64,000 nt of DNA from DATKNA01 sp963786765 (GTDB lineage: Bacteria; Actinomycetota; Actinomycetes; Actinomycetales; Kineosporiaceae). Positions 16,754 to 27,639 of this stretch are shown piece by piece. Each line of letters starts with the position of its first letter. Positions within the stretch are counted from its first letter, which is position 1. Below the pieces are notes generated by a model. It searched no databases and was not told the origin of the DNA. It saw only the letters and a program-made list of their open reading frames with translations. Both the position numbers and the translations under genes were made by a program. The stretch covers positions 183,119 through 247,118 of the forward strand of contig CAWBAJ010000037.1 of NCBI GenBank assembly GCA_963786765.1, in the 5' to 3' direction.

Positions 16754-19700
16754 ATGTCGACCGGCCCGTCCAAGAGCGACTCGTTCGTGCACCTCCATGT
16801 GCACACCGAGTACTCCATGCTCGACGGCGCGGCCAAGATCGACGACCTCTTCGCCGAGGCCGCGCGGATGGGGATGCCCGCGGTCGCCACGACCGATCAC
16901 GGCTTCGTCTTCGGCGCCTACGAGTTCTGGAAGAAGGCCAAGAAGCACGGCGTCAAGCCCATCGTGGGCATCGAGGCGTACTTGACACCGGGGACGGCCC
17001 GGCAGGACCGGACGCGCGTGCGCTGGGGCGACGGCGGCGAGGACGACGTCTCCGGCACCGGCGCCTACACCCACATGACGCTGCTCGCCCGGACGACGGG
17101 GGGCATGCACAATCTCTTCCGGCTGGCCTCGCTGGCCAGCCTCGAGGGCCAGTTCTACAAGCCCCGGATGGACCGCGAACTGCTGACGACGTACGGCGAC
17201 GGGCTCATCGCCACCACCGGGTGCCCGTCCGGGGAGGTGCAGACCAAGCTCCGCCTCGGTCAGTACGAGGCCGCGCGCGAGGCGGCGGCCGACTTCCGCG
17301 ACATCTTCGGCGCGGAGAACTTCTACTGCGAGCTGATGGATCACGGCCTGGGCATCGAGCGCCGGGTCCAGAAAGATCTGCTGCGCCTCGCCCGCGACCT
17401 CGGCCTGCCGCTCGTGGCGACGAACGACCTGCATTACACCCGGGCCGAGGACGCCCAGGCGCATGCCGTGCTGCTCTGCGTGCAGTCCGGCTCGACCCTG
17501 GCCGACCCCAAGCGCTTCAAGTTCGACGCCGACGAGTTCTACCTCAAGAGCCCGGCCGAGATGCGCCACCTCTGGCGGGAGCTCCCGGAGGCGTGCGACA
17601 ACACCCTGCTCATCGCCGAACGGTGCGACGTGTCGTTCACGGAGGGGGAGGGGCAGTACATGCCCCGGTTCCCCTGCCCCGAGGGTGAGAACGAGGAGTC
17701 CTGGTTCGTTCGGGAGGTCGAGACGGGCCTGCACCGCCGCTACCCCGAGGGCGTGCCCGACGACGTGCGCAAGCAGGCGGCCTACGAGATCGAGGTCATC
17801 ACCTCGAAGGGGTATGCCGGCTACTTCCTCGTCGTCGCGGACTTCATCAACTGGGCGAAGGAGCACGGCATCCGGGTGGGACCGGGCCGCGGCTCCGGCG
17901 CCGGATCGATGTGCGCGTACGCGATGCGCATCACGGACCTCGACCCACTCCAGCACGGCCTGATCTTCGAGCGGTTCCTCAACCCCGAGCGCATGTCGAT
18001 GCCCGACTTCGACGTCGACTTCGACGAGCGTCGTCGCGGCGAGGTGATCCGCTACGTCACGGAGCGGTACGGGGACGACCGCGTCGCCCAGATCGTCACC
18101 TACGGCACGATCAAGGCCAAGCAGGCCCTCAAGGACGCCGGCCGTGTGCTGGGCTACCCGTTCTCCCTCGGCGAGCGGATGACGAAGGCGATGCCGCCCG
18201 CCGTGATGGGCAAGGACATCCCGCTGTCGGGCATCTTCGACCCGGAGCACCCCCGGTACAAGGAGGCCGAGGAGTTCCGGCAGTTGCACGCCTCCGACCC
18301 CGACGTCGCGCGCGTGGTCGAGACAGCACGCGGGCTGGAGAACCTCAAGCGCCAGTGGGGCGTGCACGCCGCCGGTGTGATCATGTCCAGCGAGCCGCTG
18401 GTCGACCTCGTCCCGATCATGCGCCGCGAGCAGGACGGCCAGATCATCACGCAGTTCGACTACCCGACGTGCGAGTCGCTCGGGCTGGTCAAGATGGACT
18501 TCCTCGGGCTGCGCAACCTGACGATCCTCGACGACGCGCTCGTCAACGTGAAGGCCAACCGCGGGGTCGACATCGACCTCGACGCCCTCTCGAAGGACCC
18601 GACCGACCCCGTCACCTACGACCTGCTCGCCCGCGGCGACACCCTCGGCGTGTTCCAGTTCGACGGCGGCCCGATGCGCGCCCTGCTGCGGCTGATGCGG
18701 CCCGACAACTTCGAGGACATCTCAGCGGTCGGCGCGCTCTACCGACCCGGCCCGATGGGCGCCAACTCGCACACGAACTACGCCCTGCGCAAGAACAAGC
18801 AGCAGGACGTCACCTACCTGCACCCCGACCTGGCGGAGGCGCTGGAACCGATCCTCGGGACGACCTACGGCCTGATCGTGTACCAGGAACAGGTCATGGC
18901 CATCGCGCAGCAGCTGGCGGGGTACACGCTCGGCAAGGCAGACCTGCTGCGCCGCGCGATGGGCAAGAAGAAGCGCGAGGTGCTCGACGCCGAGTACGTC
19001 GGCTTCGAGAAGGGCATGCTCGAGCGGGGATTCAGCGCCGCCGTCGATCAAGGCGTTGTGGGACGTCCTGGTCCCGTTCTCCGACTACGCGTTCAACAAG
19101 GCGCACTCGGCCGCCTACGGCCTCGTCTCCTACTGGACCGCCTATCTCAAGGCCAACTTCCCGGCCGAGTACATGGCCGCGCTCCTGACCAGCGTCCGGG
19201 ACGACAAGGACAAGTCGGCCCTGTACCTCAACGAGTGCCGCCGGCTGGGCATCAAGGTGCTCCCGCCGGACGTCAACGAGTCCGCAGGCGAACTTCACCC
19301 CGGTCGGCACCGACATCCGCTTCGGCCTCGCGGCCATCCGCAACGTCGGGGCCAACGTCGTCGAGGCGATCGTCGCGGCCCGCGTCCGAGAAGGGCCGCT
19401 ACGCCTCGTTCGAGGACTTCCTGCGCAAGGTCCCGGTCGTCGTCTGCAACAAGCGGACCATCGAGTCGCTGATCAAGGCCGGGGCGTTCGACGACCTCGG
19501 GCACACCCGTCGCGGGCTCATCGCCGTGCACGAGGCCGCCGTGGACGCCGTCGTCTCGGACAAGCGCCAGGAGGCGATCGGCCAGGACTCGCTCTTCGGC
19601 GGCCTCGACGACGAGCGGCCCGACGCTGTCCGTCGTCCCGCCCGTGCCCGAGGGGGAGTGGGACAAGCAGACCCTGCTTGTCCTCCGAGCGGGAGATGCT

Positions 19701-20294
19701 CGGGCTCTACGTGTCCGACCACCCGCTCTTCGGCGTCGAGCACATCCTCGCCCGGGCGTCGGACACCCCCATCGCGGCCTGACCGCCGACGACGGCCGGC
19801 CGGACGGCGCCACCGTGACGATCGCGGGCATGATCAGCTCGCTCCAGCGCAAGATGACCAAGAACGGCAACCCCTGGGCGATCGCCACCGTCGAGGACCT
19901 CGACGGCGCCATCGAGGTGCTGTTCTTCCCGCAGGCTTACCAGACCGTGTCGCACGTGCTGGCGGAGGACCTGGTCGTGGTCGTCCGCGGTCGGGTGAAC
20001 CGCCGCGACGACGTCCCGACGATCTACGCGCAGGAGCTGACCCTGCCGGACCTGGACGAGGGCCCCCGCGGGCCGGTGGTCGTCGCGCTGCCCGTCACCC
20101 GGTGCACCCCACCGGTGGTGGAACGGCTCAAGGACGTCCTGGCGACGCATCCCGGCCCCACCGAGGTGCACCTGCGGCTCACCCAGCCCGGGAGGACAAC
20201 GGTGATGCGCCTCGACGACGGTCTGCGGGTCACCCCGACGCCCGCCCTGTTCGGCGATCTCAAGGCTCTGCTCGGTCCGAGCTGCCTCGTCTGA
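16754..20294 (+). CDS. dnaE: DNA polymerase III subunit alpha (six frameshifts near 3' end)
   Basis: DnaE is the replicative DNA polymerase. The ATG at 16754 follows GGAGG and opens into the PHP domain (VHLHVHTEYSMLDGA). The polymerase active-site region MPDFDVDFDE is near residue 420, and GPGRGSGAGS is just before it. Further on are the fingers and tandem helix-hairpin-helix regions (NKAHSAAYGLVSYWTAYLKA) and an OB-fold (VTIAGMISSLQRKMTKNGNPW). The first 2.3 kb are in one frame. Net +1 shifts then occur near 19048, 19287, 19384, 19620 and 19680, and a -1 near 19780. Homology is continuous across each, giving about 1178 aa, normal for DnaE1. I regard these as artefacts. Confidence 0.93.
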
Positions 20295-20423
20295 CGCAAC
20301 CCTGCACGGGCAGTGATCGGGGTGCCCGATGCGAGTCGGCTTGCCGCCTTCGTCCCAGGTGACGGCCTCGACCGGCGGTGTGGGGCGCCCCCCGCGGACG
20401 GCCGGGCGGCCGGACTGCTCCCC

Positions 20424-20436
20424 TAGGATGCGCGCG
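20424..20436 (+). promoter_or_regulatory. Leaderless-type promoter -10 of the DUF3352 gene
   Basis: TAGGAT (20424-20429) ends 6 nt before the GTG at 20436, the spacing expected if transcription starts at the initiation codon. No ribosome-binding site precedes the GTG. Confidence 0.5.
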
Positions 20437-22017
20437 TGACCGTACCTGGCGGCCCTCCGTTCGCGACGCCCGACGACGAGACGCGTGACCCCTGGGCGGT
20501 CCAACTGCCCGAACCGCGTGATCCAGCGGAGGCCGGCGGATCCGTGCTGCCCGCCTACCCCGCGGCCGCCCCGAGGCGGCGCCGGGGACTGGTGACCATG
20601 GTCGCCGCCGGCGTCGCCGTCGCGGTCGCCGCCGGGGGCGGGCTGGCTTGGGCCGCGTTCAACGGCGACACCGGCAACCAGCCCGAGCGGCACCTCCCGC
20701 GCACCACCGCCGCCCTGGTCAAGGTGGACCTCGATCCCTCCGGCCCGCAGAAGATCGAGGCGGCTCGGTTCCTGTCGAAGTTCCCCGACAGCGGGACGTC
20801 GCAGGACAGCGACCTGCGCAAGGTCGTTTACGACCGGCTCTCGGAGAGCGGGGACCGGGTGACGCCGTGGAGCGAGGTGCGCGACTGGATCGGCGACCGC
20901 GCCGGCGTCGCGATGGTGGCCGACGCCGACGCGCCGGTGGTGGTGCTGCAGGTCACGGACGAGGCGAAGGCCCGCGCGAGCCTGGGGTCCTCGGCCGTCA
21001 AGCTGCCGGCCGGGCAGCTTCACGGTGGCCGACGGCTGGGCCACGATCTCCGACACCAAGTCGCACCTGGACGCCGTCACCGGCGGGCTCGCCCAGGGCA
21101 CGCTCGCCGACGATTCCGCGTTCCGGCACGACGTCGACGCCCTCGGCGATGCCGGCGTTCTGAGCGGCTGGGCGGACTTCTCCCGCCTGTCGTCGCTGGC
21201 GCAGCGCCTCGGCGGGGGACTGGCGGCAGGTGGCCTCCTCGGAGAGGGCCTGCCAGGGCTGGCCGGCCTGGACGCCGCTCCGGGCGCCGCCTCGAAGCAG
21301 CGGGTGGCCATGACGGCCCGGTTCACCGGCGGCAACGCGGAACTCGTCGCACGCACCTTCGGTGGAACGCCGCCGACCGTCCCGGCCGAGGCGGGCGCCG
21401 CGGCCGCGGCCCTGCCCCGGAACACCGTCGCCGCGCTCGCCGTCTCCGGTGGCGGCGCCACGGTGGCCGAGCAGTGGAAATCGCTGCGGCAACGGCTCGG
21501 CGCGGCAGCGGACGACGGAATCGCCGCTGCCCAGCGCGACACCGGGCTGCACCTCCCGGGGGATCTCGTGGCGCTGCTCGGCCGCCGGTTCGCGATCGCG
21601 GTCGGCGCGCCTGCCGGGGCCGGCGAGCCGGTGATCGGCGTCCGCGGCGCCAGCGACGACCCTGGGCTCGGTGGCGCCCTCGACCGGCTTCTGCAGCTGA
21701 CCGACCGTTCCGGACTTCGCGCTGGAGCGCCGGAACGTGCCGGGGGGCTACGTGCTCGCGACGTCCCGGCAGGAGGCGCAGGCGCTGTCGGCGGGTGGCG
21801 ACCTCGGCGCCAGCCGACGCGTTCCGGGACGCCGTCCCGGAGGTCGGAGAAGGCGTTCGCGGTCGCGTACGTCGACGTCCAGCACATCGCCGCGAGCTAT
21901 GGCTCCATGGTCGGCGAGGAGGCCGCTGGCGCGATCTCCGCGCTGCGCGCCGTCGGGCTGTCGGCGACCGCGACCGATGACGGGGCGGAGCTGACCGTGA
22001 GGGTCACGACGAGATGA
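20436..22017 (+). CDS. DUF3352-type membrane-anchored protein (four frameshifts)
   Basis: A protein with a 50-residue cytoplasmic N-terminus, one membrane helix (about residues 50-72, VTMVAAGVAVAVAAGGGLAWAA) and a large extracytoplasmic domain. The FLSKFPDSGT and WIGDRAGVAMV segments suggest DUF3352, an actinobacterial family of unknown function. Net +1 shifts occur near 21017, 21713, 21811 and 21845; corrected length is about 525 aa. The GTG at 20436 lies 6 nt after a TAGGAT hexamer. The next gene overlaps its stop (ATGA at 22014), so the two are probably one operon. Domain naming is from sequence recall and is less certain than the topology. Confidence 0.7.
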
Positions 22018-22481
22018 CGCAACCCTGGGACACGCCGACCCGGCGTCGCCCCTGGCCGGCCGTCCTGCGCGGGGAGCTCCTGGGTCGTCCTCGCGTTTCT
22101 CGCGTCCGGGCTGGTCCTCGGTGGCGGTCTGGGCGCTCGCGGCTCCGCACGTCTCGGGGGCCGCCGACCCCGGCGAGAGCCGCATCGCCGTGGACGGCCT
22201 GCTCGCGCTCCTCCAGCTCGGGGCCGGGCTCGTCACCGCCGTAGGGCTCGTGCTGGTGCCGGGCCGCGACCATGCCGTCCGGCTCGGCACGGTGCTGCTG
22301 GCCAGCACGGCCGCGGCCTGCTCGCCGTGCCGTCGGCGCCGCGCGGGGCCTGCACCTGCACGCACCCGGGGTTGCGCTGCTCTGGCCGCTGCTCGTGGCC
22401 CTGCTGACGACGCTCCGCCTGCTCGCCGGGTTGCTGTTCTCGCCCGACGGCGACGCCCGGATGCGAGGGCGCGAGGCCTGA
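22014..22481 (+). CDS. Small multi-pass membrane protein (DUF2567-like, three frameshifts)
   Basis: After correcting net +1 shifts near 22071, 22121 and about 22310, the gene encodes roughly 154 aa with four hydrophobic segments: VVLAFLASGLVLG, the DGLLALLQLGAGLVTAVGLV stretch, VRLGTVLLAST and ALLWPLLVALLTTLRLLAGL. The layout resembles actinobacterial DUF2567 proteins, but no diagnostic motif is visible. The ATG overlaps the stop of the preceding DUF3352 gene. Function unknown. No single frame covers the gene, so an automatic annotation would miss it or report fragments. Confidence 0.6.
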
Positions 22482-22523
22482 CCGATCGCCCGGCGGGCGC
22501 CGGCGTGCCGAGGAGACGATCCC

Positions 22524-23006
22524 TCAGCGGCTGACCGGCGCGGTCACCGCCGCGGTCAGCCGCACCAGGTCGCCCGGTGCGAGCTCGACGTCGAGCCCGC
22601 GTCGCCCTGCGCTCACGAGCACGGTGTCCCACTCCAGGGCCGACACGTCCACCACGGTCGGCAGCCGTCGACGCTGCCCGAGGGGGCTGATCCCGCCCAC
22701 GACGTATCCGGTCGCGCGCTCGGCGGCCGCGGGCTCCGCCATCACCGCCCGCTTGCCGCCGGCGGCCGCCGCCAGTGCCTTCAGGTCGAGGCTCCGGTCG
22801 ACGGGCACCACGGCGACCGTGAGGGCGCCGTCCACGTCGGCCAGCAGGGTCTTGAACACCTGCGCCGGATCCAGGCCGAGCGCCTGCGCCGCCTCCATGC
22901 CGAACGACAGCCCCCGCTCGCGCGCCCGCGGGTCGTGCTCGTAGGCCCGCAGCTCGTGGGCGACACCCGCCGCGACCAGCGCCTGGGTGGCGGGGGTCCC
23001 GCCCAC
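22524..23006 (-). CDS. ybaK: YbaK/EbsC-type Cys-tRNA(Pro) deacylase
   Basis: YbaK-family trans-editing protein that hydrolyses mischarged aminoacyl-tRNAs such as Cys-tRNA(Pro). The fold markers are TPATQALVAAGVAHELRAYEH at the N-terminus, QVFKTLLADVDGALTVAVVP with the catalytic lysine region near residue 60, KRAVMAEPAAAERATGYVVGGISPLG, and DVSALEWDTVLVSAGRRGLD. I chose GTG at 23006, giving 160 aa, the usual size; the open frame extends upstream but no better start with a ribosome-binding site is seen. It lies 26 nt downstream of the LON-domain gene on the same strand. Confidence 0.9.
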   Translation of the reverse strand: MGGTPATQALVAAGVAHELRAYEHDPRARERGLSFGMEAAQALGLDPAQVFKTLLADVDGALTVAVVPVDRSLDLKALAAAAGGKRAVMAEPAAAERATGYVVGGISPLGQRRRLPTVVDVSALEWDTVLVSAGRRGLDVELAPGDLVRLTAAVTAPVSR

Positions 23007-23032
23007 CGCCCGCTGCTGACGCGATGCCCGGC

Positions 23033-23692
23033 TCAGTTGGGGCTCCCGGTGTCGCGGGCGAGCTCGACGGCCGGCAGTGACCGGAAGGCGCCGACGAGCG
23101 CCACCTCGCGGCGCAGCATCTCCAGCTCGGCGCGCAGCCGGTCGGCGGTCGTCGGCTGTTCCAGCAGCGCCTGGCGCTCCGGCAGGTCGAGCACCACCGC
23201 CGCCGCCACGAGGTACGACACGACCTGGGGCTGCTCGGGCAGCTCGGTGACGTCCACGCCGAGCCGCTCCCGGTACTCCCCGAACCGGGCGGTGACGCCG
23301 CGGGCGAGGGCGGCGACATCCCCGTCCCCGTCGCGCTCGGGCAGGAAGTCGACGAAGCCGGTGTGGTACGGGGTGCCCGCCTCCTCGTCGAGCCCGACCA
23401 GGCGGAACCTGTTCTCGCCGACGGTGACGAGGTCGAAGCGCCCGTCGGGGTAGGGGGTCACCTCGCGCAGCTCCGCGGTGCACCCGACGGCGTGCAGGGC
23501 GTCCACCCCGTCTGCACCGACCTCGCGGCCCGACCGGGTCGCGATGACGCCGAAGCGCCGCTCGGCGTCCTCGGGCAGCTCCAGGAGCGCCTGCACGAGA
23601 ACCCGGTAGCGCTGCTCGAAGACGTGCAGCGGCAGCACCAGACCCGGCACCAGGACCGAGTCGAGCGGGAAGAGGGGCAGCCGTGTCGCCAC
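23033..23692 (-). CDS. LON peptidase substrate-binding domain protein
   Basis: A 219-aa stand-alone LON substrate-binding (PUA-like) domain with no protease domain: MATRLPLFPLDSVLVPGLVLPLHVFEQRYR at the N-terminus, then FGVIATRSGREVG and VGCTAELREVTPYPDGRFDLVTVGENRFRL. Such proteins are common in actinobacteria and their role is not settled. The GTG start lies exactly 6 nt after TAGGTT on the minus strand (23704 to 23699), indicating a leaderless promoter. The gene is divergent from hisD and probably cotranscribed with ybaK. Confidence 0.9.
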   Translation of the reverse strand: MATRLPLFPLDSVLVPGLVLPLHVFEQRYRVLVQALLELPEDAERRFGVIATRSGREVGADGVDALHAVGCTAELREVTPYPDGRFDLVTVGENRFRLVGLDEEAGTPYHTGFVDFLPERDGDGDVAALARGVTARFGEYRERLGVDVTELPEQPQVVSYLVAAAVVLDLPERQALLEQPTTADRLRAELEMLRREVALVGAFRSLPAVELARDTGSPN

Positions 23693-23704
23693 GACGACAA
23701 CCTA
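23693..23704 (-). promoter_or_regulatory. Leaderless-type promoter -10 of the LON-domain gene
   Basis: TAGGTT (minus strand, 23704-23699) is 6 nt upstream of the GTG at 23692, with no ribosome-binding site between them. Confidence 0.45.
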
Positions 23705-23787
23705 TTCTCCACGGGCCGCGGAGTGGCGCTCGGCGGAGCGCGGGCGCGGTCGCCGCCCGGACGAGCCGTCGCCCGGCGCTCCCGACC

Positions 23788-23800
23788 TAGAATCGGTGGG
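23788..23800 (+). promoter_or_regulatory. Leaderless-type promoter -10 of hisD
   Basis: TAGAAT (23788-23793) ends 6 nt before the hisD GTG. The -35 region is weak. With the LON-gene promoter on the other strand it forms a compact divergent promoter of under 110 bp. Confidence 0.5.
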
Positions 23801-25134
23801 TGATCCGGCGACTCGACCTGCGCGGTCAGACCCTGCGTTCCCGGGCCCTGCGGGGGGTCGTGCCCCGCGCGGCGCTGGACGTGGAGCACGCCGTCGAGCG
23901 CGTGCGGCCACTGTGCGACGACGTCCGGCTGCGCGGCGTGGAAGCGCTGCTCGACCTCACCGAACGGTTCGACGGGGTGCGCCCGGAGAGCATCCGCGTA
24001 CCCGCGGCGGCGCTGGCCGAGGCGCTCGACCGGCTCGAACCCGACGTGCGCGCGGGGCTCGAGGAGTCGATCCGCCGGGCGCGGCTCGTGCACCGCGAGC
24101 AGGTGCCGGCCGGCCACGTCACGCGCGTCGTCCCCGGCGGCACGGTCACGCAGCGCTGGGTGCCCGTCGGCCGGGTGGGCCTCTACGTCCCGGGGGGCTC
24201 GCGGTCTACCCGAGCAGCGTGGTCATGAACGTCGTGCCGGCGCAGGAGGCGGGGGTCGCCTCGATCGCCGTGACCAGCCCCGGCCCAGCGGGAGAACCCG
24301 CACGGGTTCGAGGGCCTGCCCAACCCCACGATCCTCGCGGCCTGCGCCCTGCTCGGCGTCGACGAGGTCTACGCGGTCGGCGGCGCCCAGGCCGTCGCGA
24401 TGTTCGCCTACGGCGCCAGGGACCCCTCCGGGAGCGGAGCAGGCTCGGCTGCGAGCCCACCGACCTCGTCACCGGTCCCGGCAACATCTACGTGGCCGCT
24501 GCGAAGCGACTGCTGAAGGGCGTCGTCGGCATCGACTCGGAGGCGGGGCCGACGGAGATCGCCGTGCTCGCCGACGAGACCGCCGACCCCGTCCACGTCG
24601 CCGCCGACCTCGTCAGCCAGGCCGAGCACGACCCGATGGCGGCGGCCGTCCTCGTCACGGCCAGCCTGTCCCTCGCGGACGCCGTCGAGCGCGAGCTGGA
24701 GCGCCGGGTGCCGCTGACCAAGCACGCCGGCCGGATCGGCGCCGCCCTCGCCGGCCCGCAGTCGGCGATCGTGCTCGTCGACGACCTCGACGCCGCGCTG
24801 GAGGTCGTCGACGCCTACGCGGCCGAGCACCTCGAGATCCAGACGAAGGACGCCGCCGAGGTGGCGCTCCGGGTGCGGAACGCCGGCGCGATCTTCGTCG
24901 GCCCGTGGGCGCCGGTCAGCCTCGGGGACTACTGCGCCGGCTCGAACCACGTGCTGCCCACCGGCGGCTGCGCCTGCTTCTCCAGCGGCCTCGGCGTGCC
25001 GGCCTTCCTGCGCAGCGTCCAGGTCGTGGAGTACGACGCGGCGGCCCTGAGCGACGTCGCTGGCGCACGTCGTCGCCCTCGCGGCGGCCGAGGACCTGCC
25101 TGCGCACGGCGAGGCGGTCACCGCCCGCCTCTGA
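23800..25134 (+). CDS. hisD: Histidinol dehydrogenase (four frameshift sites)
   Basis: HisD is the NAD-dependent zinc enzyme that makes the last two oxidations from histidinol to histidine. Landmarks in order: VPVGRVGLYVPGG near residue 123, YPSSVVMNVVPAQEAGV, GVDEVYAVGGAQAVAMFAYG, PTDLVTGPGNIYVAAAKR, GIDSEAGPTEIAVLAD, DLVSQAEHDPMA with catalytic and zinc-ligand residues, and DYCAGSNHVLPTGG. The frame shifts near 24194 (-1), 24278 (+1), 24435-24455 (+2 in total) and 25061 (+1), which sum to zero modulo 3, so the GTG at 23800 and the TGA at 25132 bound a 443-aa protein. It is first in the his gene set here but is separated from hisC by the acyltransferase gene. Confidence 0.91.
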
Positions 25135-25152
25135 CATCCCCTCGTCTGCGCC

Positions 25153-25248
25153 GATCAAGGAATCCTTAGGGATCAGGAAGTACTGGATGGATGCGAACTG
25201 GGCCGTCCTTCACTCCTCGTGGCCCTCGAACCCCAACATTCCTTGATC
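25153..25248. repeat. GATCAAGG repeat locus R1 between hisD and the acyltransferase gene
   Basis: Two diverged units (GATCAAGGAATCCTTAGG at 25153-25170, then GATCAGGAAGTACTGG) face an inverted partial copy, ATTCCTTGATC (25238-25248). The outer 11 nt form a perfect inverted repeat across an 85-nt interval. The locus lies between convergent genes, so it may act as a bidirectional terminator. It belongs to the same family as the loci at 29399, 31520 and 52678. Confidence 0.75.
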
Positions 25249-25268
25249 GCGGGCGGAGCGGAGGGCGG

Positions 25269-27563
25269 TCAGGGCAGGTAGCGGCGCAGGACGGCGAGCA
25301 CGGCGCCGGCGCGACTCGCGGGCGAACGTCGCGGTCAGGTGCGCCTCGTCGCGGTACACGATGGCGCCGGCCGGGCTCACGGTGCTGCACGGATCGCCGG
25401 GACAGATCGACCGGGGTGAGGTCAACCACCTGGACGCCGGCACGGCTCGATCGCCGGCTGCTCCGCGGCGAACAGTTGCCCGTCGGTGCGCACGTGCCCC
25501 GTCCGGGGGAACGAGCACGCCAGCGGATCGTGATCGTGGCGCGACAGGCAGGCGGGGACGTCGAAGCCCGGCCGGGGGACGTCCCGCAGCAGCAGCACCG
25601 GGTGGCGGCCGGGGGACAGGCGCTCGAACGTGCGCGTCGCCCCTACCGACCACACCCCGGCGGCGGCGCTCCCGGTCGAGGACGCGGCCGTCGCTGCCGA
25701 GGATCTGGCTCAGATAGGAGACGGTGCGTCCGACGACGACGAGGTCGACCCGGGGCAGCGCCGCGATGCGGTCCAGGGCGGAGCTCCGCCAGGCCGCGCA
25801 TTCGGTGTACTCGCGGCGGTAGGACGCCAGCCACTTCCGCGCGTCCGCGTACCCGCACGCGCTCTTGGCCCAGAACCACAGCTGCCAGTGCTGCCGGCGC
25901 GCGACGGCGTCCAGCGCCGGGAACCAGTGCGCAGCGTGCGAGTCGCCGAACAGCACGACGCACCCGGCTGCCCGCCGGGTCGCCGAACCTGCAATCGGCA
26001 GGCGCCGCCGTAGGGCCGAAGCCTGCGAAGCAGCCGCGGGACGGGGTCTGGTCGACGCGAGCGGCCGGCGGGCGTCATCCGCAGCACAGGCGTCAGCGCC
26101 GGCCGGACCGGTGCGGAGGGATCGGGCGTCGCACCTGCCGGGGCTGCGGGCGAGGCCGTGCCGCCCGCGGACCTCGACGCGGACGGAGCCAGCGCGGCCG
26201 CGCCCCGGGTTCGACGGGTCCCCGGGGACCAGGGACGGCGCCGGCAGCAGGAGCACCGACGCGGCCACAGTCCCGGCGACGAGCGCGCCCCCGGCAGGAA
26301 GGGCCAGGCGCACCGGCCGCAGCAGCCGGGCCGTCCGCGCGGGCTGCTCGACGTAACGGAACGTCAGGACCGCCAGACCCAGCGACACGGCCACGGCGAG
26401 CAGCCGGGTGACCGCCGGAGCGTCCGGCGGCGGCAGGTCGTCCAGCGTGGGCGCCGCCCAGACCCGCCGGACGATCTCCAGGCAGGGCCAGTGCCAGAGG
26501 TACCAGCTGTACGAGAGGAGGCCGAGCCGGGCGAGGGGACGGCGCCCGAGCAGCGCCGCGACCCCGCGCTGCGTGCGCGCGCCCGCGGCGACGATGGCCG
26601 CCGTCCCGGCGACCGGCCCCAGCATCGCGACGCCGGGCACCGCGGTCGTGTCGTCGAACGTGACGGCGGCGCCGAGCACCGCCGCGAGGCCGGCCCAGCC
26701 CAACGCGGCGGCCTGGTGCTCGGTGAGCCGGTGCAGGTGGGGTCGGGCGAGCGCGACCGACGCGCCTGCCGCGAGCTCCCAGGCCCGGGTGTGGGTGCCG
26801 AAGTAGGCCCAGGGGCCCGGACGACCCGGTCGTCGCCGCGCTCAGCGCGAGCGAGATCAGGCCGACGGGTGCGCAGCGCCGCCCACAGCCGCCGGTCGGT
26901 GTCCCGCGGGGCCGGCCGGGCGGCCCGGCGGCCGGCCCTCCTGCGCCCCGCCACGAGCAGCACGAGCACCGGCCAGACCAGGTAGAACTGCTCCTCCAGC
27001 GACAAGGACCAGAAGTGGACGACCGGGCTGTGCCCGCCGCTCGCGAAGTAGTCGGTCTCGAGGGCGGCGAAGTGCCAGTTCGCGACGAAGAGCGCCGCGG
27101 CGCGGACGTCGCCGGCGACGCTCGGGGCATCCAGCGGCGGCAGCAAGGCGGTGGTCGCGAGCAGCGTGGCGACCAGGACGAGGCACGCCGCGGGCAGCAG
27201 CCGGCGGGCCCGGCGGGCATAGAAGTTGGTGATCGAGATGCTCCCCGTTGCGCGCACCTCGTCGACGAGCAGGCCGGTGATGAGGAAGCCGGAGATGACG
27301 AAGAAGACGTCAACCCCGAGGTAGCCCCCTGGGAAGGGCCCGAGCCCGGCGTGGAACGCCACGACGAGCACGACGGCGACCGCCCTCAGGCCCTCGACAT
27401 CGGGGCGGAACGCCACGCGAGGGCGCACCCCGCGAGCGCGCGGCCGCCGCAGGGCAAGGGGCGGGGGGACATCCACAGGAGCCGCTGGAGGAGGCGGGCG
27501 CAGCAGCGCGCGGGCCTCCCGCCGCGTGCGCGGTGCGGCCTCGGTGGTGGCAGGCTGCACCAT
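25269..27563 (-). CDS. Acyltransferase-3 / SGNH hydrolase membrane protein (many frameshifts)
   Basis: An OafA-like O-acyltransferase fused to an extracytoplasmic SGNH domain, a type that acetylates surface polysaccharides or peptidoglycan. The acyltransferase-3 domain (about residues 45-400) shows FRPDVEGLRAVAVVLVVAFH, VDVFFVISGFLITGLL, FWSLSLEEQFYLVWP and YSWYLWHWP among roughly ten membrane segments. The SGNH domain has VVLFGDSHAAHWFPAL and the terminal DEAHLT catalytic motif. The ATG at 27563 and a TGA at 25269-25271 are inferred after correcting net +1 shifts near 26871, 26833, 26155, 26065 and 25971, with more between 25660 and 25285. It interrupts the his genes and is transcribed against them. 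Confidence 0.82.
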
Positions 27564-27626
27564 GGTCGAGGACTCTGCCAGAGCGGGCTGCCTGTGACGT
27601 GGACACACGGCCGGGAGTCACTCTCT

Positions 27627-27639
27627 TAGACTTCCCCGG
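27627..27639 (+). promoter_or_regulatory. Leaderless-type promoter -10 of hisC
   Basis: TAGACT (27627-27632) ends 6 nt before the hisC GTG at 27639. This implies that hisC-hisB are transcribed separately from hisD. Confidence 0.45.

Noticed and set aside
19048..19790. dnaE as a pseudogene or split polymerase
   Set aside because: Homology continues across each shift to a normal C-terminus, there is no gap or stop-rich decay, and the gene is essential.
20310..20390. Minus-strand reading PPVEAVTWDEGGKPTRIGHP in the dnaE downstream region
   Set aside because: It looks protein-like over a short stretch but belongs to a long antisense frame with no start, motif or supporting context.
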